From the NCBI RefSeq assembly GCF_003990335.1, contig NZ_CP034683.1, positions 196,001-260,000 on the forward strand: a stretch of DNA of 64,000 nucleotides. The letters are read 5' to 3'. The stretch comes from Rheinheimera mangrovi. Its GTDB lineage: Bacteria; Pseudomonadota; Gammaproteobacteria; Enterobacterales; Alteromonadaceae. A program made the position numbers and the translations under genes. Below the pieces are notes generated by a model, which was not told the origin of the DNA, did no database searches, and saw only the letters and a list, made by a program, of their open reading frames with translations. Shown here in pieces: positions 17,501-26,032 of this stretch; positions within the stretch are counted from its first letter, which is position 1, and each line of letters starts with the position of its first letter.

Positions 17501-18427
17501 GAAGCATCGCGGTTTGAACGCATAGGATTGGGCCGTATTCATGAGACGCTTAATGACGATGATTTAGCTGCAATTCTAAATGCAGTTAACAATTTAGATA
17601 ATGGCGTGTTTTCAGTAATTAAAATACTTGGTATGCGATTCTTCATTGACAAAAATAGCACTTATGTACCTAAAGAAATCCTCAGAAAATTGGGCCGTAA
17701 ATCTATTTCTAGCTTGCTGTCAGTAGATAAAGATGACTTTAATAATCATCAGCAATTTGGTTTGGATAAAATTATTGAAACGTGCCTAACTAAAACAGCT
17801 CCAAAAACGGAAATTAATGAAATTATCGATCTGTTATGTGAAGGAATAGGTAACTATCGGCTATTCAGGTCAGATCTCACCAAAACAATTTCGATATTAG
17901 TTAATAACTTCCCCGAGCTTGTCTTAAATAGAGTATTTAATGGTGACGATAGGCAAGAATATCTTGCATCCCGCTTGTTTAGAGATAACTTTTCGAGGCA
18001 TGTTTCTTATCTAAATGATGTGCCAACCAGTCGTTTACTTGCGTGGTGTAACAAAGATGAGTTGCGTCTTCAGGCTGTCGCTAAATCCATCTCTGCATTC
18101 AAATATTTGCCTAAAGATCCTGGCCAAGATGAAAAGCATAGAGTGGTAACTCTGACTGAACATGCTTTAGTGTTACTTGACGTGGCCAAAGATAAACTGG
18201 CTATTGCAAATGAAATATATGAAGACATTTGTCCAAACTCCTGGTCAGGCTCAAGAGCAGATATTATGGAGGAACGCGCTGCAGCTTTTTCTGCACTCAC
18301 AGATTACTCTATACCGGAAATAAGACGGTTTGCAGAATCTAAAATGTTGATTCTCAAAGAAGCAATTCGTGAGGAAAGGAAATTCGAAGCATATCGATTT
18401 GCCGAGCTGGAGCAAACGTTTGAATAG
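14600..18427 (+). CDS. Restriction-endonuclease-like STAND NTPase, Avs-like
   Basis: 1275 residues. The N-terminus (1-180) has a PD-(D/E)xK nuclease pattern: D55 in DGGLDV and Q78-x-K80 in GIQVKK. A P-loop NTPase follows, Walker A GLSGVGKT at 242-249 and Walker B FVVLDN near 300. The remaining about 800 residues are helical, repeat-like, with no enzyme motif, as in the sensor of STAND proteins. Avs (antiviral STAND) proteins share the effector-NTPase-sensor order and cleave DNA after recognising a phage protein. Single-gene relatives of this type are common in defence islands. ATG at 14600 is preceded by GAGGGCTC. The adjacent IS3 copy A may supply or disturb its promoter. The phage trigger is unknown. 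Confidence 0.75.
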   Translation: MILFELTPADISNLNDSDLRELVARLCEAELSRQGISPVHIKWGGAQEAPDGGLDVYVQEIGSLAAPGFVPRINTGIQVKKNSMSKAACAKEMQERGNVKKIISHLADNHGAYIIVSGKDRCSDKMLADRISGMASVIRGLPNEENLKLDFYCSDRLSNWLRQHPGVALWTRIKLGKPLAGWKPFGRWTSVPTNKEDELLLDDHPCVRDLNSPDKSAVALLDGIKLARDKFRNPRSAVRITGLSGVGKTRFAQALFEAGTGENALPSTDVIYADLGEDLKPSAAELLTYLIANDYPAFVVLDNCNPEVHRQLQKQLSESKARLSLLTIEYDISDDKPEETGVIHLEPSSEKTVSALIQRLFPELGQLNADRIAEFAGGNARVAIALANRVNADETLTKFSDDALFKRLFSQRKEHSDSLLINAEILSLVYSFNVSSKEFNDELSVLAKIGDVKRTSLHKDQAELLRRQLIQQRGNWRAVLPHALANRLASRALENIAPDEINSELFKPENNRLLKSCAHRLGYLHDCQAAHELASSWLKLGSPLNNIAAGDPEHLTILSYIAPVLPAAALSAIEKACEDENFASRKKNDDFSSIVSLLVKLAYEDEMFDRAAAMLLKFAETEDKDEKNDSIVDKLDQLFSLYLSGTQATPERRQKFLRRLHYSDNKKHQEIAEKLFSSAFEAYNWSSFGGFSFGARKRDWGWQPKTNAEVKVWYEGFIDILKSGLESTEEKIRNRNRSILSAYFRGLWSKAHCFETLVKLIRQQSAIEYWPEIWRSVKQTLHYDGKTHTPELLTLLESLEKELAPSNFTQDLENHIFSNIHALTEYCDESYSESYEVISEKITKFGEIVAKQPDTLEYLAPKLWCVNTDSMWMFGKGLAQGSWDKLKAFYSLVSLMQKQKLTVVYPDLFAGFIKAVYLENRELAKQLQEQTLLIPELRLHFVYLLSTTPLDRWGANKLREVANAGFLEASRFERIGLGRIHETLNDDDLAAILNAVNNLDNGVFSVIKILGMRFFIDKNSTYVPKEILRKLGRKSISSLLSVDKDDFNNHQQFGLDKIIETCLTKTAPKTEINEIIDLLCEGIGNYRLFRSDLTKTISILVNNFPELVLNRVFNGDDRQEYLASRLFRDNFSRHVSYLNDVPTSRLLAWCNKDELRLQAVAKSISAFKYLPKDPGQDEKHRVVTLTEHALVLLDVAKDKLAIANEIYEDICPNSWSGSRADIMEERAAAFSALTDYSIPEIRRFAESKMLILKEAIREERKFEAYRFAELEQTFE

Positions 18428-18697
18428 AAAAGTATTTAACATTCGAAAGCGGACGTGAACTCGTAAAATCTGGAAATATCCGCTTCTGACACCTAAATAT
18501 TAGTAACACAATTCGCCAATTGTCACGGGGCTGTTGGTGAGCAGACCAGGTTTGTAAATAGCATTAATTACCTGCGCATTGAACCAAATGCTAACTTATA
18601 AATTACAGTTCTGTGCTTAGGCGAGTTTTATCCCATTTATTTATAATAATATCTAGCAATGGCTAATAAAGAGTAAAATCTTAGAGAGGATTCAAGA

Positions 18698-19375
18698 TTG
18701 ATTGCAGAATTTATTGAAACTATTAATAGTATTCCTAAACTCATGGAAGCGATAAATAATCTAATTAAAACACCTTACGGATGGTTTATTCTATTGGGGA
18801 TGCTTGCTTGGATTGCATTTAATAATAATATTTTATTTTTTATAAAGTTGCGAGAAGAGAAATATAGTAGAAAATCAGAGGAAATCGAAAAGTATCTATC
18901 AAATAAAGATAATGTTGATGGACTTACTGAAAAAGTCTTAGGTGAAATTAGAACAACCAGGATATTTAAAGTTGCCACAGGTATTTATGCTGAAAAGAAA
19001 AGGAGAGACGCATTAATAAATTTATATAATAGTAGCTCAAGTAATATTACTTGGATCTCCATAAGGCGAGCTAATGCTTATATTAAGGTTGCTGAGGATG
19101 ACTCGGTGACAATTGATGAACCAACTTTATGGCAGCAACTGGGTAGGTATTATAATATTATCGTTTGTTGGCTTTTTTTATTTCTCGCAGTAGCGAGTTT
19201 ACTTTTAGTTGCAACCCAGTCTGATAAAGGTATTCTCCATTTTATCTTTTTTCTGGTGTTGATGTGCTTGTCTATAGGTGTAGCAATTTTCTCAATTGCA
19301 CAAAATCTGCCACTAGACTCAGCAATAAAAATTCGCAAAGAAATCAATCATCGATCTGGGTTAAAAGCTGATTGA
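18698..19375 (+). CDS. Orphan membrane protein, AT-rich
   Basis: 225 residues. Start TTG 18698, supported by GAGAGGA 7 bp upstream. One helix at about 25-45, a cytoplasmic charged segment of about 100 residues (REEKYSRKSEEIEKYLS ...), then two helices at about 152-172 and 180-200. No family recognised. Base composition is clearly more AT-rich than the core genes, pointing to transfer. It lies between the STAND nuclease and the CBASS-like remnant; two-helix C-terminal membrane proteins are frequent defence effectors, but nothing here proves such a role. Confidence 0.6.
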   Translation: MIAEFIETINSIPKLMEAINNLIKTPYGWFILLGMLAWIAFNNNILFFIKLREEKYSRKSEEIEKYLSNKDNVDGLTEKVLGEIRTTRIFKVATGIYAEKKRRDALINLYNSSSSNITWISIRRANAYIKVAEDDSVTIDEPTLWQQLGRYYNIIVCWLFLFLAVASLLLVATQSDKGILHFIFFLVLMCLSIGVAIFSIAQNLPLDSAIKIRKEINHRSGLKAD

Positions 19376-19534
19376 TCTATTGCTCGTTAATTAGAGTTAC
19401 CTACTGAACAACAGCTCTTATTATTATCGCCCCCTAGTTCGCTGCCTTATTGCCAGTGAAGCCATACAGATAAAATTGTCCAACTAATAGTAATTAGCGG
19501 CGGCAACTCGTTATGCACCTTTTGTATAATCCTC

Positions 19535-20200
19535 TTATTTTTCATTATTTACATGTCTTGTACACCAGTAATGTACATGTTTAAACAATTCAACTACCTT
19601 ATTAGGTATGAAATTTCTGACATCACTCAAAAATTCTTCGGATTCTCTATAAACCATAAGCACAAAAAAAGAAAATAAACAAAAAATTAGTGAATGTATG
19701 ATCCAAGCTATGATATTGCTCGACTGAAAATAGCTCCAAGATAAATACAACCCGAATAGGAGGATTGTTGTTAAAATCCCGGACACTACGATGAATGTTT
19801 TTACAATGCCCCACACTAAAAAGCTTAAACTTTCACTAATGTAGATTGGTGATGCAGCAACTCCTAGCAATCCACTAAAAATGTAAGAAATAAACTGAGG
19901 GCCTAATATCAGTAATAATGCCCCAAAAATAATGGAAAGACTTAGATTTATGTCTAGAGACGCTATAATTAGATCATTAATTAGGTTGCCAGCTTCACCT
20001 CTAAATTCCCCAGTACTATCAATGGCGCCATACGTAACAGCGCAGAAGCCGATTAGATGAGAGACCACAAGTGTAAGGGCATAAAAATACCATACGATAC
20101 GAATGTCTGAATCGTGCTTTGCTCGAAGCACTCTGCCTGCATAGTATATTAAGCCAATTAAAAAAATGGCCATCATAAAGGCTAATATGTACTTAATCAT
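19535..20200 (-). CDS. Orphan polytopic membrane protein, AT-rich
   Basis: 221 residues, about six hydrophobic helices (first at 2-24, MIKYILAFMMAIFLIGLIYY), ending in a basic cytoplasmic tail. No family recognised. It converges with the preceding membrane-protein gene, 159 bp apart, and shares its AT-rich composition. Upstream is 385 bp of AT-rich intergenic DNA. Cargo of the island; function unknown. Confidence 0.6.
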   Translation of the reverse strand: MIKYILAFMMAIFLIGLIYYAGRVLRAKHDSDIRIVWYFYALTLVVSHLIGFCAVTYGAIDSTGEFRGEAGNLINDLIIASLDINLSLSIIFGALLLILGPQFISYIFSGLLGVAASPIYISESLSFLVWGIVKTFIVVSGILTTILLFGLYLSWSYFQSSNIIAWIIHSLIFCLFSFFVLMVYRESEEFLSDVRNFIPNKVVELFKHVHYWCTRHVNNEK

Positions 20201-20585
20201 TTTTATACATAAACTCTTAGTATGTTCTGTCTAGCCCTTTAGATTTTTATCTGGTGTTCGATGCTGGATAATGGTCTATTGAGTAGGTAGATGCGTTCTT
20301 TGTTGGTGCATCTGATCCTAATTTAATTTATGTAAATAGGGAATATGCGTATATGTTTTTTATGGAAACATGTGTCTGGATTGTTTTTTATTTGAATGTC
20401 AATTTTTCATTTAAAAAATGTGCAGTTGATGTATGTGATTGGATGAAATCCTAAAAATATATTTAGATACTACAGCTTGATAGATGTTCTTTAACATATG
20501 GCTGCAATCAAACATTTTTTTAATGTGTCATATGTAAGCATGTTTATTACATTGAAATGTAGAAGTTAACTAAATGAGCACGGAT
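20201..20585. other. AT-rich intergenic stretch
   Basis: Separates the SAVED gene 3' end from the upstream side of the six-helix protein gene. Very AT-rich with many ATG/CAT-containing near-repeats (ACATATG, CATATG). It should hold the leftward promoter of the six-helix gene. No gene or clear terminator found. Confidence 0.4.
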
Positions 20586-22160
20586 TTAAACCGATTTAGG
20601 CACAGATAATTCAACTTTTGTTTTCTTGTAACTTATTAATAGTCTTGGTTCCATCTCATCACCCGAAAAATCATAAACTAGTAAGTCAGGTTGATATAAA
20701 TCAAACGCTTGCCCTAAAAAGACACATACGGCGTTAGAGGCGCATATTAATACATGCAGTCTTTGTATTGCATATTTGTCAAAAAGTGTTTGCATTAAGG
20801 TATGGAGGTCTGCTTTCAATTCAAGCCCATTGTGTGGATGTGGAATCGCTGCGTTCCCCATCTGTTTAGCTAATACTTTAATTGTTGGCAGCCCAAGTTT
20901 CAGCTCCTGCCGCCTCATAGAATCAGTGTAATTTGTCATTCCAATACACAGCGTAGCTTCTTGTGTGCCAGATAATTGATCTCCGTCCCACTTAATCTCA
21001 TACGGCTTATCAATTTTTCTCTTTTGTGGCCACATCCAGCAATTACCATCTCTGTAACGAAGCATTGGGGTGATTTCACATTTGTTACCTAAGCAAGCAC
21101 CTAAACCCACTAATGCAGGCATCGGGCCAAACGCAAATAGTGCTGCTTTATGTGATGCTTTTTGAGTTTGCTGAATTATGGAAAGGGCTTCATGCTCCAC
21201 TACCTCATTCATATCATTTAGAAAACTTTCTGGTTTCCTTCGATAGCTTTTATCATTACTACTTAAGACATTTAGTGTTCCAGCAATACGAGCCTTGATA
21301 TGAGAAAGACAGTTGGCTATGTCGCGCTCGTCTGGCTCTGATGCGACATGACCTCCAATTGGCCAGAGGATCGAAAAGACGGGTACTGGTCGAAAACTCA
21401 GGCCTTCAAGCAGTCTTGTCACACTCCTGGTAAATTCCTCTCGCATTTTAGTTAGCCTAGACGCATTAAAATCAACAGTCGCGATCTTATCTATTAACCT
21501 GTGATGTTTATCACATAGCATCAAGACATTATTTGGTTCATCTGATAAAAGTGCAGATAAGTAGGGTATTCCTCTTGGCCCTGATTCCGATGAAGCAACG
21601 TTATGAGCATTGTAGCCATAATTACCTAAGTACCCAGTTAGATCATCAACCACAAGGTTTTCCCCGCAACCTTCAAACATGCAGTATCCATGGCTGTCCT
21701 GTGCCACTCTATCAAGCGTTGGTTTAGTGAATCCCTTTCCTCTCCCCGTTTCATTACGACCATCTACAAGTCGTAACAAAAATGCCTCTAACTCATCAAT
21801 AGCTAAGACGGTGGATTGACCTTCACATTGGTTCCACACACCCACCAAATTTTCTAACGTATTAATATCATTCGTTGTTAATTGCTTTCCCTGTAGATGA
21901 CGTAATTCAATGCCCGTGACGGCCCCGAGTTTTAAAAGTGCTCTACGTTTTTCATTTATTGGAAGATTTAGGCGCAAACTCACTTTAAAGTTCGGTTCTA
22001 GAATAACTAAAACTTGATTCTGGCCGTTCATATCGGTCAGTACACCTAGTCGAGCTGATTCAGGTAATGTCCCTAACGACGATAAGAATTTGTTTAATTC
22101 ATCAAGAGTCTCTATCGGCTCAAATGCAGCTTGGTGAATACTTATATTCTGCTCAATCAT
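20586..22160 (-). CDS. HNH-SAVED effector, Cap5-like with extra N-terminal domain
   Basis: 524 residues from ATG 22160 (GGAGC upstream); a longer frame starts at 22181. An HNH nuclease fills about 150-235: C160/C165 (CMFEGC), H186 (YNAHN), and C216/H219/H220 (LCDKHHRLID). A SAVED cyclic-nucleotide sensor fills about 320-510 (AALFAFGPMPALVGLGACLG ... LHVLICASNAVCVFLGQAF). In CBASS the HNH-SAVED protein Cap5 destroys DNA when a cyclic dinucleotide binds SAVED. Here about 145 residues of unknown fold precede the HNH, unlike standard Cap5. Its start overlaps the E1-JAB stop by 8 bp. No cyclase gene remains in the window, so the effector is orphaned. Confidence 0.82.
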   Translation of the reverse strand: MIEQNISIHQAAFEPIETLDELNKFLSSLGTLPESARLGVLTDMNGQNQVLVILEPNFKVSLRLNLPINEKRRALLKLGAVTGIELRHLQGKQLTTNDINTLENLVGVWNQCEGQSTVLAIDELEAFLLRLVDGRNETGRGKGFTKPTLDRVAQDSHGYCMFEGCGENLVVDDLTGYLGNYGYNAHNVASSESGPRGIPYLSALLSDEPNNVLMLCDKHHRLIDKIATVDFNASRLTKMREEFTRSVTRLLEGLSFRPVPVFSILWPIGGHVASEPDERDIANCLSHIKARIAGTLNVLSSNDKSYRRKPESFLNDMNEVVEHEALSIIQQTQKASHKAALFAFGPMPALVGLGACLGNKCEITPMLRYRDGNCWMWPQKRKIDKPYEIKWDGDQLSGTQEATLCIGMTNYTDSMRRQELKLGLPTIKVLAKQMGNAAIPHPHNGLELKADLHTLMQTLFDKYAIQRLHVLICASNAVCVFLGQAFDLYQPDLLVYDFSGDEMEPRLLISYKKTKVELSVPKSV

Positions 22161-23103
22161 GTTTGCTCCCTGGCTCCTCATTTAAGACAGATTCAATCTG
22201 CAGCGATAGTTCAACGATACTACCTTTATGAAGCGTATACGCAGATGTTTTCTGTAAACCAACGACTATAAAGAACAATGGGCGATCTGGATTATCACGC
22301 TCATGACTTCGCCAATCCATTTTATCTATGCCGGATGGTACAGGTACGTCCTGTGGGTGAGTATGCCATGTACCTATATATCCAAGTAACCGATCTGATT
22401 CATCGTAGGCAGTATCAATGTCTGCTTGGTGAGCTTCAGCATCTAATGTGAAAGTGGTTCTGGTTCTTGTATCTGATGCTTTAGGAGTTGTTATTTCATC
22501 GACTAGCACATCACCATTCTGAAGATAGCATCCAATAAGAAGACCAGCAGATTCCACTGAAGATGGTTCTATTTGTTTGTAGCCAAGCATCTTTTGATAA
22601 ACTGCTTCGGCCAAATAAAGACGTTTGCCGGATGGGCTTAAGAACTTAATTGGCTCTTCAGGGTGACAGATATCACAGAGAGGGTGCCGCAACAGTTGTT
22701 TTTTCAAAGATGAATTAAAAGTGTAATATCTGGAGGTAAGTTTCAGTCCTTGGAGTTCTGATTCTTTGCTATCGCCCTTCCAACTAACTTTTGTTGATTC
22801 AGTCAGTTTCTTCTCCAAATAACTGATTGCTAAATCTGCGGCAATAAGGGCTGTTTGTGTAGAGCTTATCGCTCCGTAAGGGATAAACATTTCTCCGCAG
22901 CCCGCATAGTTCTTCACTATATTTTGATTGGGTATCAAAAAGTTGAGATTAGATGCGAGGCCTCTCGTCCCTGTGTTGGATTCAACATATGCGCACCTCA
23001 AACATCCTTTTTTACGAGGAATGTCGAGGATTGCGTGCCCTCCAATTCCAAATCCTTCCAACCAGCTATAAATTGCTGGGGTATTACCCGCCGATTTAAC
23101 CAA
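22153..23103 (-). pseudogene. E1 (ThiF)-JAB fusion, N-terminus lost at IS3
   Basis: 316 readable codons from a TTG. Residues 1-100 are the back half of an E1/ThiF domain (SWLEGFGIGGHA; zinc pairs CLRC 34-37 and CDIC 143-146; probable catalytic Cys in AGCGEMFIPYG). A JAB/JAMM protease follows with E184, H247, H249 (WHTHP) and D260. The nucleotide-binding GxGxxG half of ThiF is missing, and the frame runs open into IS3 copy B, so the gene was cut. In type II CBASS, Cap2 (E1-E2) and Cap3 (JAB) conjugate the cyclase to targets and reverse this; here E1 and JAB are fused. Adenylation should be dead, though JAB might still fold. Confidence 0.8.
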
Positions 23104-23138
23104 ATAGTCATGAAATAGTCTGAATCGCCACCAATAAA

Positions 23139-23969
23139 CTAGACACTTCCCAGCCGTTCTTGGTAACGGTTTTCATACTCTACCGGTGACAGCAGATTAT
23201 TGGAACCATGTTTCCGTTTACTGTTGTAAAACATTTCAATGTAATCAAACACATCACTTCTGGCCTCATCACGCGTCGTGTAGACTTTCCGCTTGATCCG
23301 CTCTCGCTTTAACAACTGGAAGAAGCTTTCTGCCACTGCATTGTCATGACAGTTTCCGCGTCTGCTCATGCTGCCTTGTAAGCCATGAGTTTTCAGGAAT
23401 GCCTGCCAGTCATGGCTGGTGTATTGGCTCCCTTGGTCGGAGTGAACCATCACCTGTTTTTTAGGCTGACGTCGCCACACGGCCATCAGCAATGCGTTCA
23501 GCACAATATCTTTGCTGATTTGGGAATGCATCGACCAGCCAACAACCTTGCGCGAGAACAAATCCACAACCACAGCCAAATACAGCCACCCCTCATGCGT
23601 GCGGATGTACGTGATATCAGTTACCCATACCTCGTCAGGCACTAACGGATTAAACTGCCGCTGCAAGCGGTTCGGCGTAATGATATGGCTGTCCCCCTTA
23701 CGTGATCTGGGTTTGCGATATCCAACCTGTGCTTTAAGCCCTTCGGATTGCATCAACCGGTATACCCGGTTAATGCCGCAAGACTCGCCGAAATCACGTA
23801 AATCAGAATGAATTTTACGGTAGCCATACACACAACCAGACTCCAGCCAAAACTGTTTTATTAATCCTGTCAGCCGCCGGTTTGCTTTATCGCGTTTCGA
23901 CAGCGATGCCTTACTCCACGCATAGTATCCACTGGGATGCACATCCAACATGTTACAAAGCCAGCGCAC
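23139..23969 (-). CDS. IS3-family transposase OrfB (DDE integrase)
   Basis: 276 residues from a GTG; the frame extends upstream (YAFIKEHCDSWPVRW) as the product of frameshifting from orfA. DDE residues in VTDITYI, VHSDQGSQY and NAVAESFF. Intact. Confidence 0.92.
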   Translation of the reverse strand: MRWLCNMLDVHPSGYYAWSKASLSKRDKANRRLTGLIKQFWLESGCVYGYRKIHSDLRDFGESCGINRVYRLMQSEGLKAQVGYRKPRSRKGDSHIITPNRLQRQFNPLVPDEVWVTDITYIRTHEGWLYLAVVVDLFSRKVVGWSMHSQISKDIVLNALLMAVWRRQPKKQVMVHSDQGSQYTSHDWQAFLKTHGLQGSMSRRGNCHDNAVAESFFQLLKRERIKRKVYTTRDEARSDVFDYIEMFYNSKRKHGSNNLLSPVEYENRYQERLGSV

Positions 23970-24007
23970 CGGCCAGCTGTCGCAGTGTTCTTTAATGAAG
24001 GCGTATC

Positions 24008-24286
24008 TTAGTCGGACAGCTTTGCGAAGTACGCCGCGGCTTTTTTTAGAATGTCGCGCTCTTCGGTGGCTCGCTTCAGCTCTTTTTGCAGTCGCTTAAT
24101 CTCGGCCTGAGCGTCAGCCAAATCATTATGCTGTTGTTTGTCAGGACCGTACTTTTTAATCCAGGCGTACAGGCTGTGCGTGGTGATATCGAGCCGTTTG
24201 GCAACATCCGCAACTGAATGGCCGCGATCAACGACCTGCTTAACTGCTTCGATTCTGAATTCTTCGGGGTAACGTTTACTGCTCAT
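24008..24286 (-). CDS. IS3-family transposase OrfA
   Basis: 92 residues from ATG 24286, preceded by GAGAGG. HTH (KRYPEEFRIEAVKQVV ... SVADVAKRLDITTHSLYAWIKK) and coiled coil (DAQAEIKRLQKELKRATEE). Provides the DNA-binding part of OrfAB. Confidence 0.92.
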   Translation of the reverse strand: MSSKRYPEEFRIEAVKQVVDRGHSVADVAKRLDITTHSLYAWIKKYGPDKQQHNDLADAQAEIKRLQKELKRATEERDILKKAAAYFAKLSD

Positions 24287-24327
24287 AGGCACCTCTCTTT
24301 GAGTTAGTTTATCTAACTGAAAGGTGT

Positions 24328-25677
24328 CTAGGAAATTAGTGGCGATTCAGTCTCTGCAGATACCAAACCCTGATAAAACAGATGACTGAGGGTCTGTGAA
24401 CTTGTGTATTTTTTGACATGTATCAGATCTGTACTTGCTTTTATTAAATCGCAAACTTCAATTTTGCTGTAGCGTCCACCAAATGTGACGGTATCTCTGT
24501 CAAGCAGCTCTATATCTGAGATTGCTGATGCGACGAACATGTTGTAGTGCTGCTCATCGTTATGGTCAAATTCAGGCAAGGTGATTGTGTAATGTGGAAT
24601 TCTGCTTAAAGCATCGTTGATACTATCAACAAAAGTATCTGCAACTTTGTACCACACACCATTGCGAAGCATATAAGTGCAGCTGTTCCAGGTGATTTCT
24701 GCGTAAATGCTGCGATAAGCAGACCACTGCTTAAATGATGAATAGGATGAATCTAGGCAATGGATTGTTTCATTCTTGAGATTTGAGATTGATATTACCC
24801 CATGCTTATTTGATATATATGTGGTCAATCTATGCAGGTTTAATACAGGATAAGTACTCTTATCCATCCCGAACGAATACCCCAGATTTGTTTCCCAATC
24901 GACAATTTCAGGTTCGCCCAGCCATATCTTAGTATTGCTGCCACTCTGTATATCTTGAAGCAACTTACTCTCTAACTGCGTTACCACTGTCGTGTCTTTT
25001 TCTCGACGAATGTTATCTACCCATTCGTAATCAGAAGGTAAACCAGCCTGGTAACGTTCTAGTGTTTTGCGTAATATTCTGGGTAAGTGGCCCAACTCTA
25101 ATTTAGGTTTTATAGTCAGAGAATCTCGTCCAGTAACAACACTTCCGAACATATCAACATTACTGATCCCTGTAATGGCATAGAGCAAGTCAGTTTCGGT
25201 ATCAATTAATAGTTGCTCAATGTCCACTCCTAAGCTGCTTTGTGTTCTGGAGTTCAGCGGAGTCAATTCACTGGTGGCTTTATCCATACTACGAATTTCA
25301 GAGCTTTTCGTTGAGTTTAGTGCTACACGAAGGCCGAAATCACGCTCAATGGCCTCAGGGTTATGCAATGTATGGCCTAATCCGAAAGTGACAAGAAAAG
25401 TAGCATCGGTCAGTCGGACAACCAAAAGGGCTCCGCTACTTGAGTTTTCATCGAAAAGACTAGCTTGGACATCCTCTGATTGCAGAAGTAGTGTTGTCCA
25501 ATCGGGAGTTTTTGTTTTCCGCCGGCGAACATATAGTGTCGCGGGTGCTCCAGATATTTCAAATGACACTGGAGGTTTCGCGTTTCCGACTTTTACTAAG
25601 TCTTCATTGGCAGCATTATTATTTTTGACCAGATAGATGGTGAGTTGGAATACTTTCTCTGTTATTACACTAGGCAT
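24328..25677 (-). pseudogene. DUF6119/TIGR04141 sporadic protein, C-terminus lost at IS3
   Basis: 449 codons, of which the last six or so (after VSAE) come from the IS end. The family pattern is clear: LTIYLVKNNN at the start, FGLGHTLHNPEAIERDFGLRV, then VALNST and a QSS segment, GRDSL, WIDNI-like WVDNIR, EIVDWE, and IYAEITWNSCTYMLRNGVWYKV. TIGR04141 members are sporadically distributed, often in defence islands, and usually run about 90-100 residues further. The reading frame is closed within the IS. ATG at 25677. It is the first gene inside the greB junction. Biochemical role of the family unknown to me. Confidence 0.75.
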
Positions 25678-25858
25678 TCAAAAGTCCTTCTCTTTATGCC
25701 CTTAGACTTCAAATAGGTATCGCATTTAGTTGGCCAAAACTCAACCTTTTTTGTAGGTGTTTTAGATAATGGGTTTACTGGTGACCCCAGTGTTCAAGAC
25801 AGAATAGTATGTTATTAATAGTACGCATACTCCTCTGAATGGCCTTTAAATGCTCAAT

Positions 25859-26032
25859 TTAGTATGAAAATGGTAGCTCTAACCCTGAGTCCGCGTTCTC
25901 TGATCTATCGCCCAGGCTGGCCGCCCAAGCCACTTTGGCGGTGGTGTCCGGGCGTTTTTCCCGCCATAAATGGTTTAATTCCTGTTGCAAGGCTTCATAA
26001 CCTTCGCGGGTGACTAACTCTGTTTTACTCAT
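25859..26032 (-). pseudogene. greB: Truncated greB, first 48 codons only
   Basis: From ATG 26032 the translation is GreB: LVTREGYEALQQELNHLWRE, then WAASLGDRSENAD at codons 36-48 (25889). After that the frame reads nine or so unrelated residues (SGLELPFSY) and stops at 25859. Transcript-cleavage factor GreB is about 158-160 residues, so two thirds are gone, including the whole C-terminal FKBP-like domain. It is next to ompR as in other gammaproteobacteria. The break at 25888/25889 therefore marks the right edge of the island. The missing part was not found in the window. Confidence 0.88.

Larger units (their letters stand above)
23121..24349 (-). mobile_element. IS3-family insertion sequence, copy B (1229 bp)
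   Basis: Inverted repeats at 23121-23146 and 24324-24349 match at about 22 of 26 positions (TGAATCGCCAC ... CTAGACAC). The flanks show GTC on both sides (23118-23120, 24350-24352). Transposase genes are on the minus strand. Ends resemble copy A but the proteins differ, so it is a related, not identical, element. It separates two genes that are each truncated at the junction. Confidence 0.93.

Noticed and set aside
25220..25636. 138-codon frame opposite DUF6119
   Set aside because: Shadow of the clearly coding minus strand.
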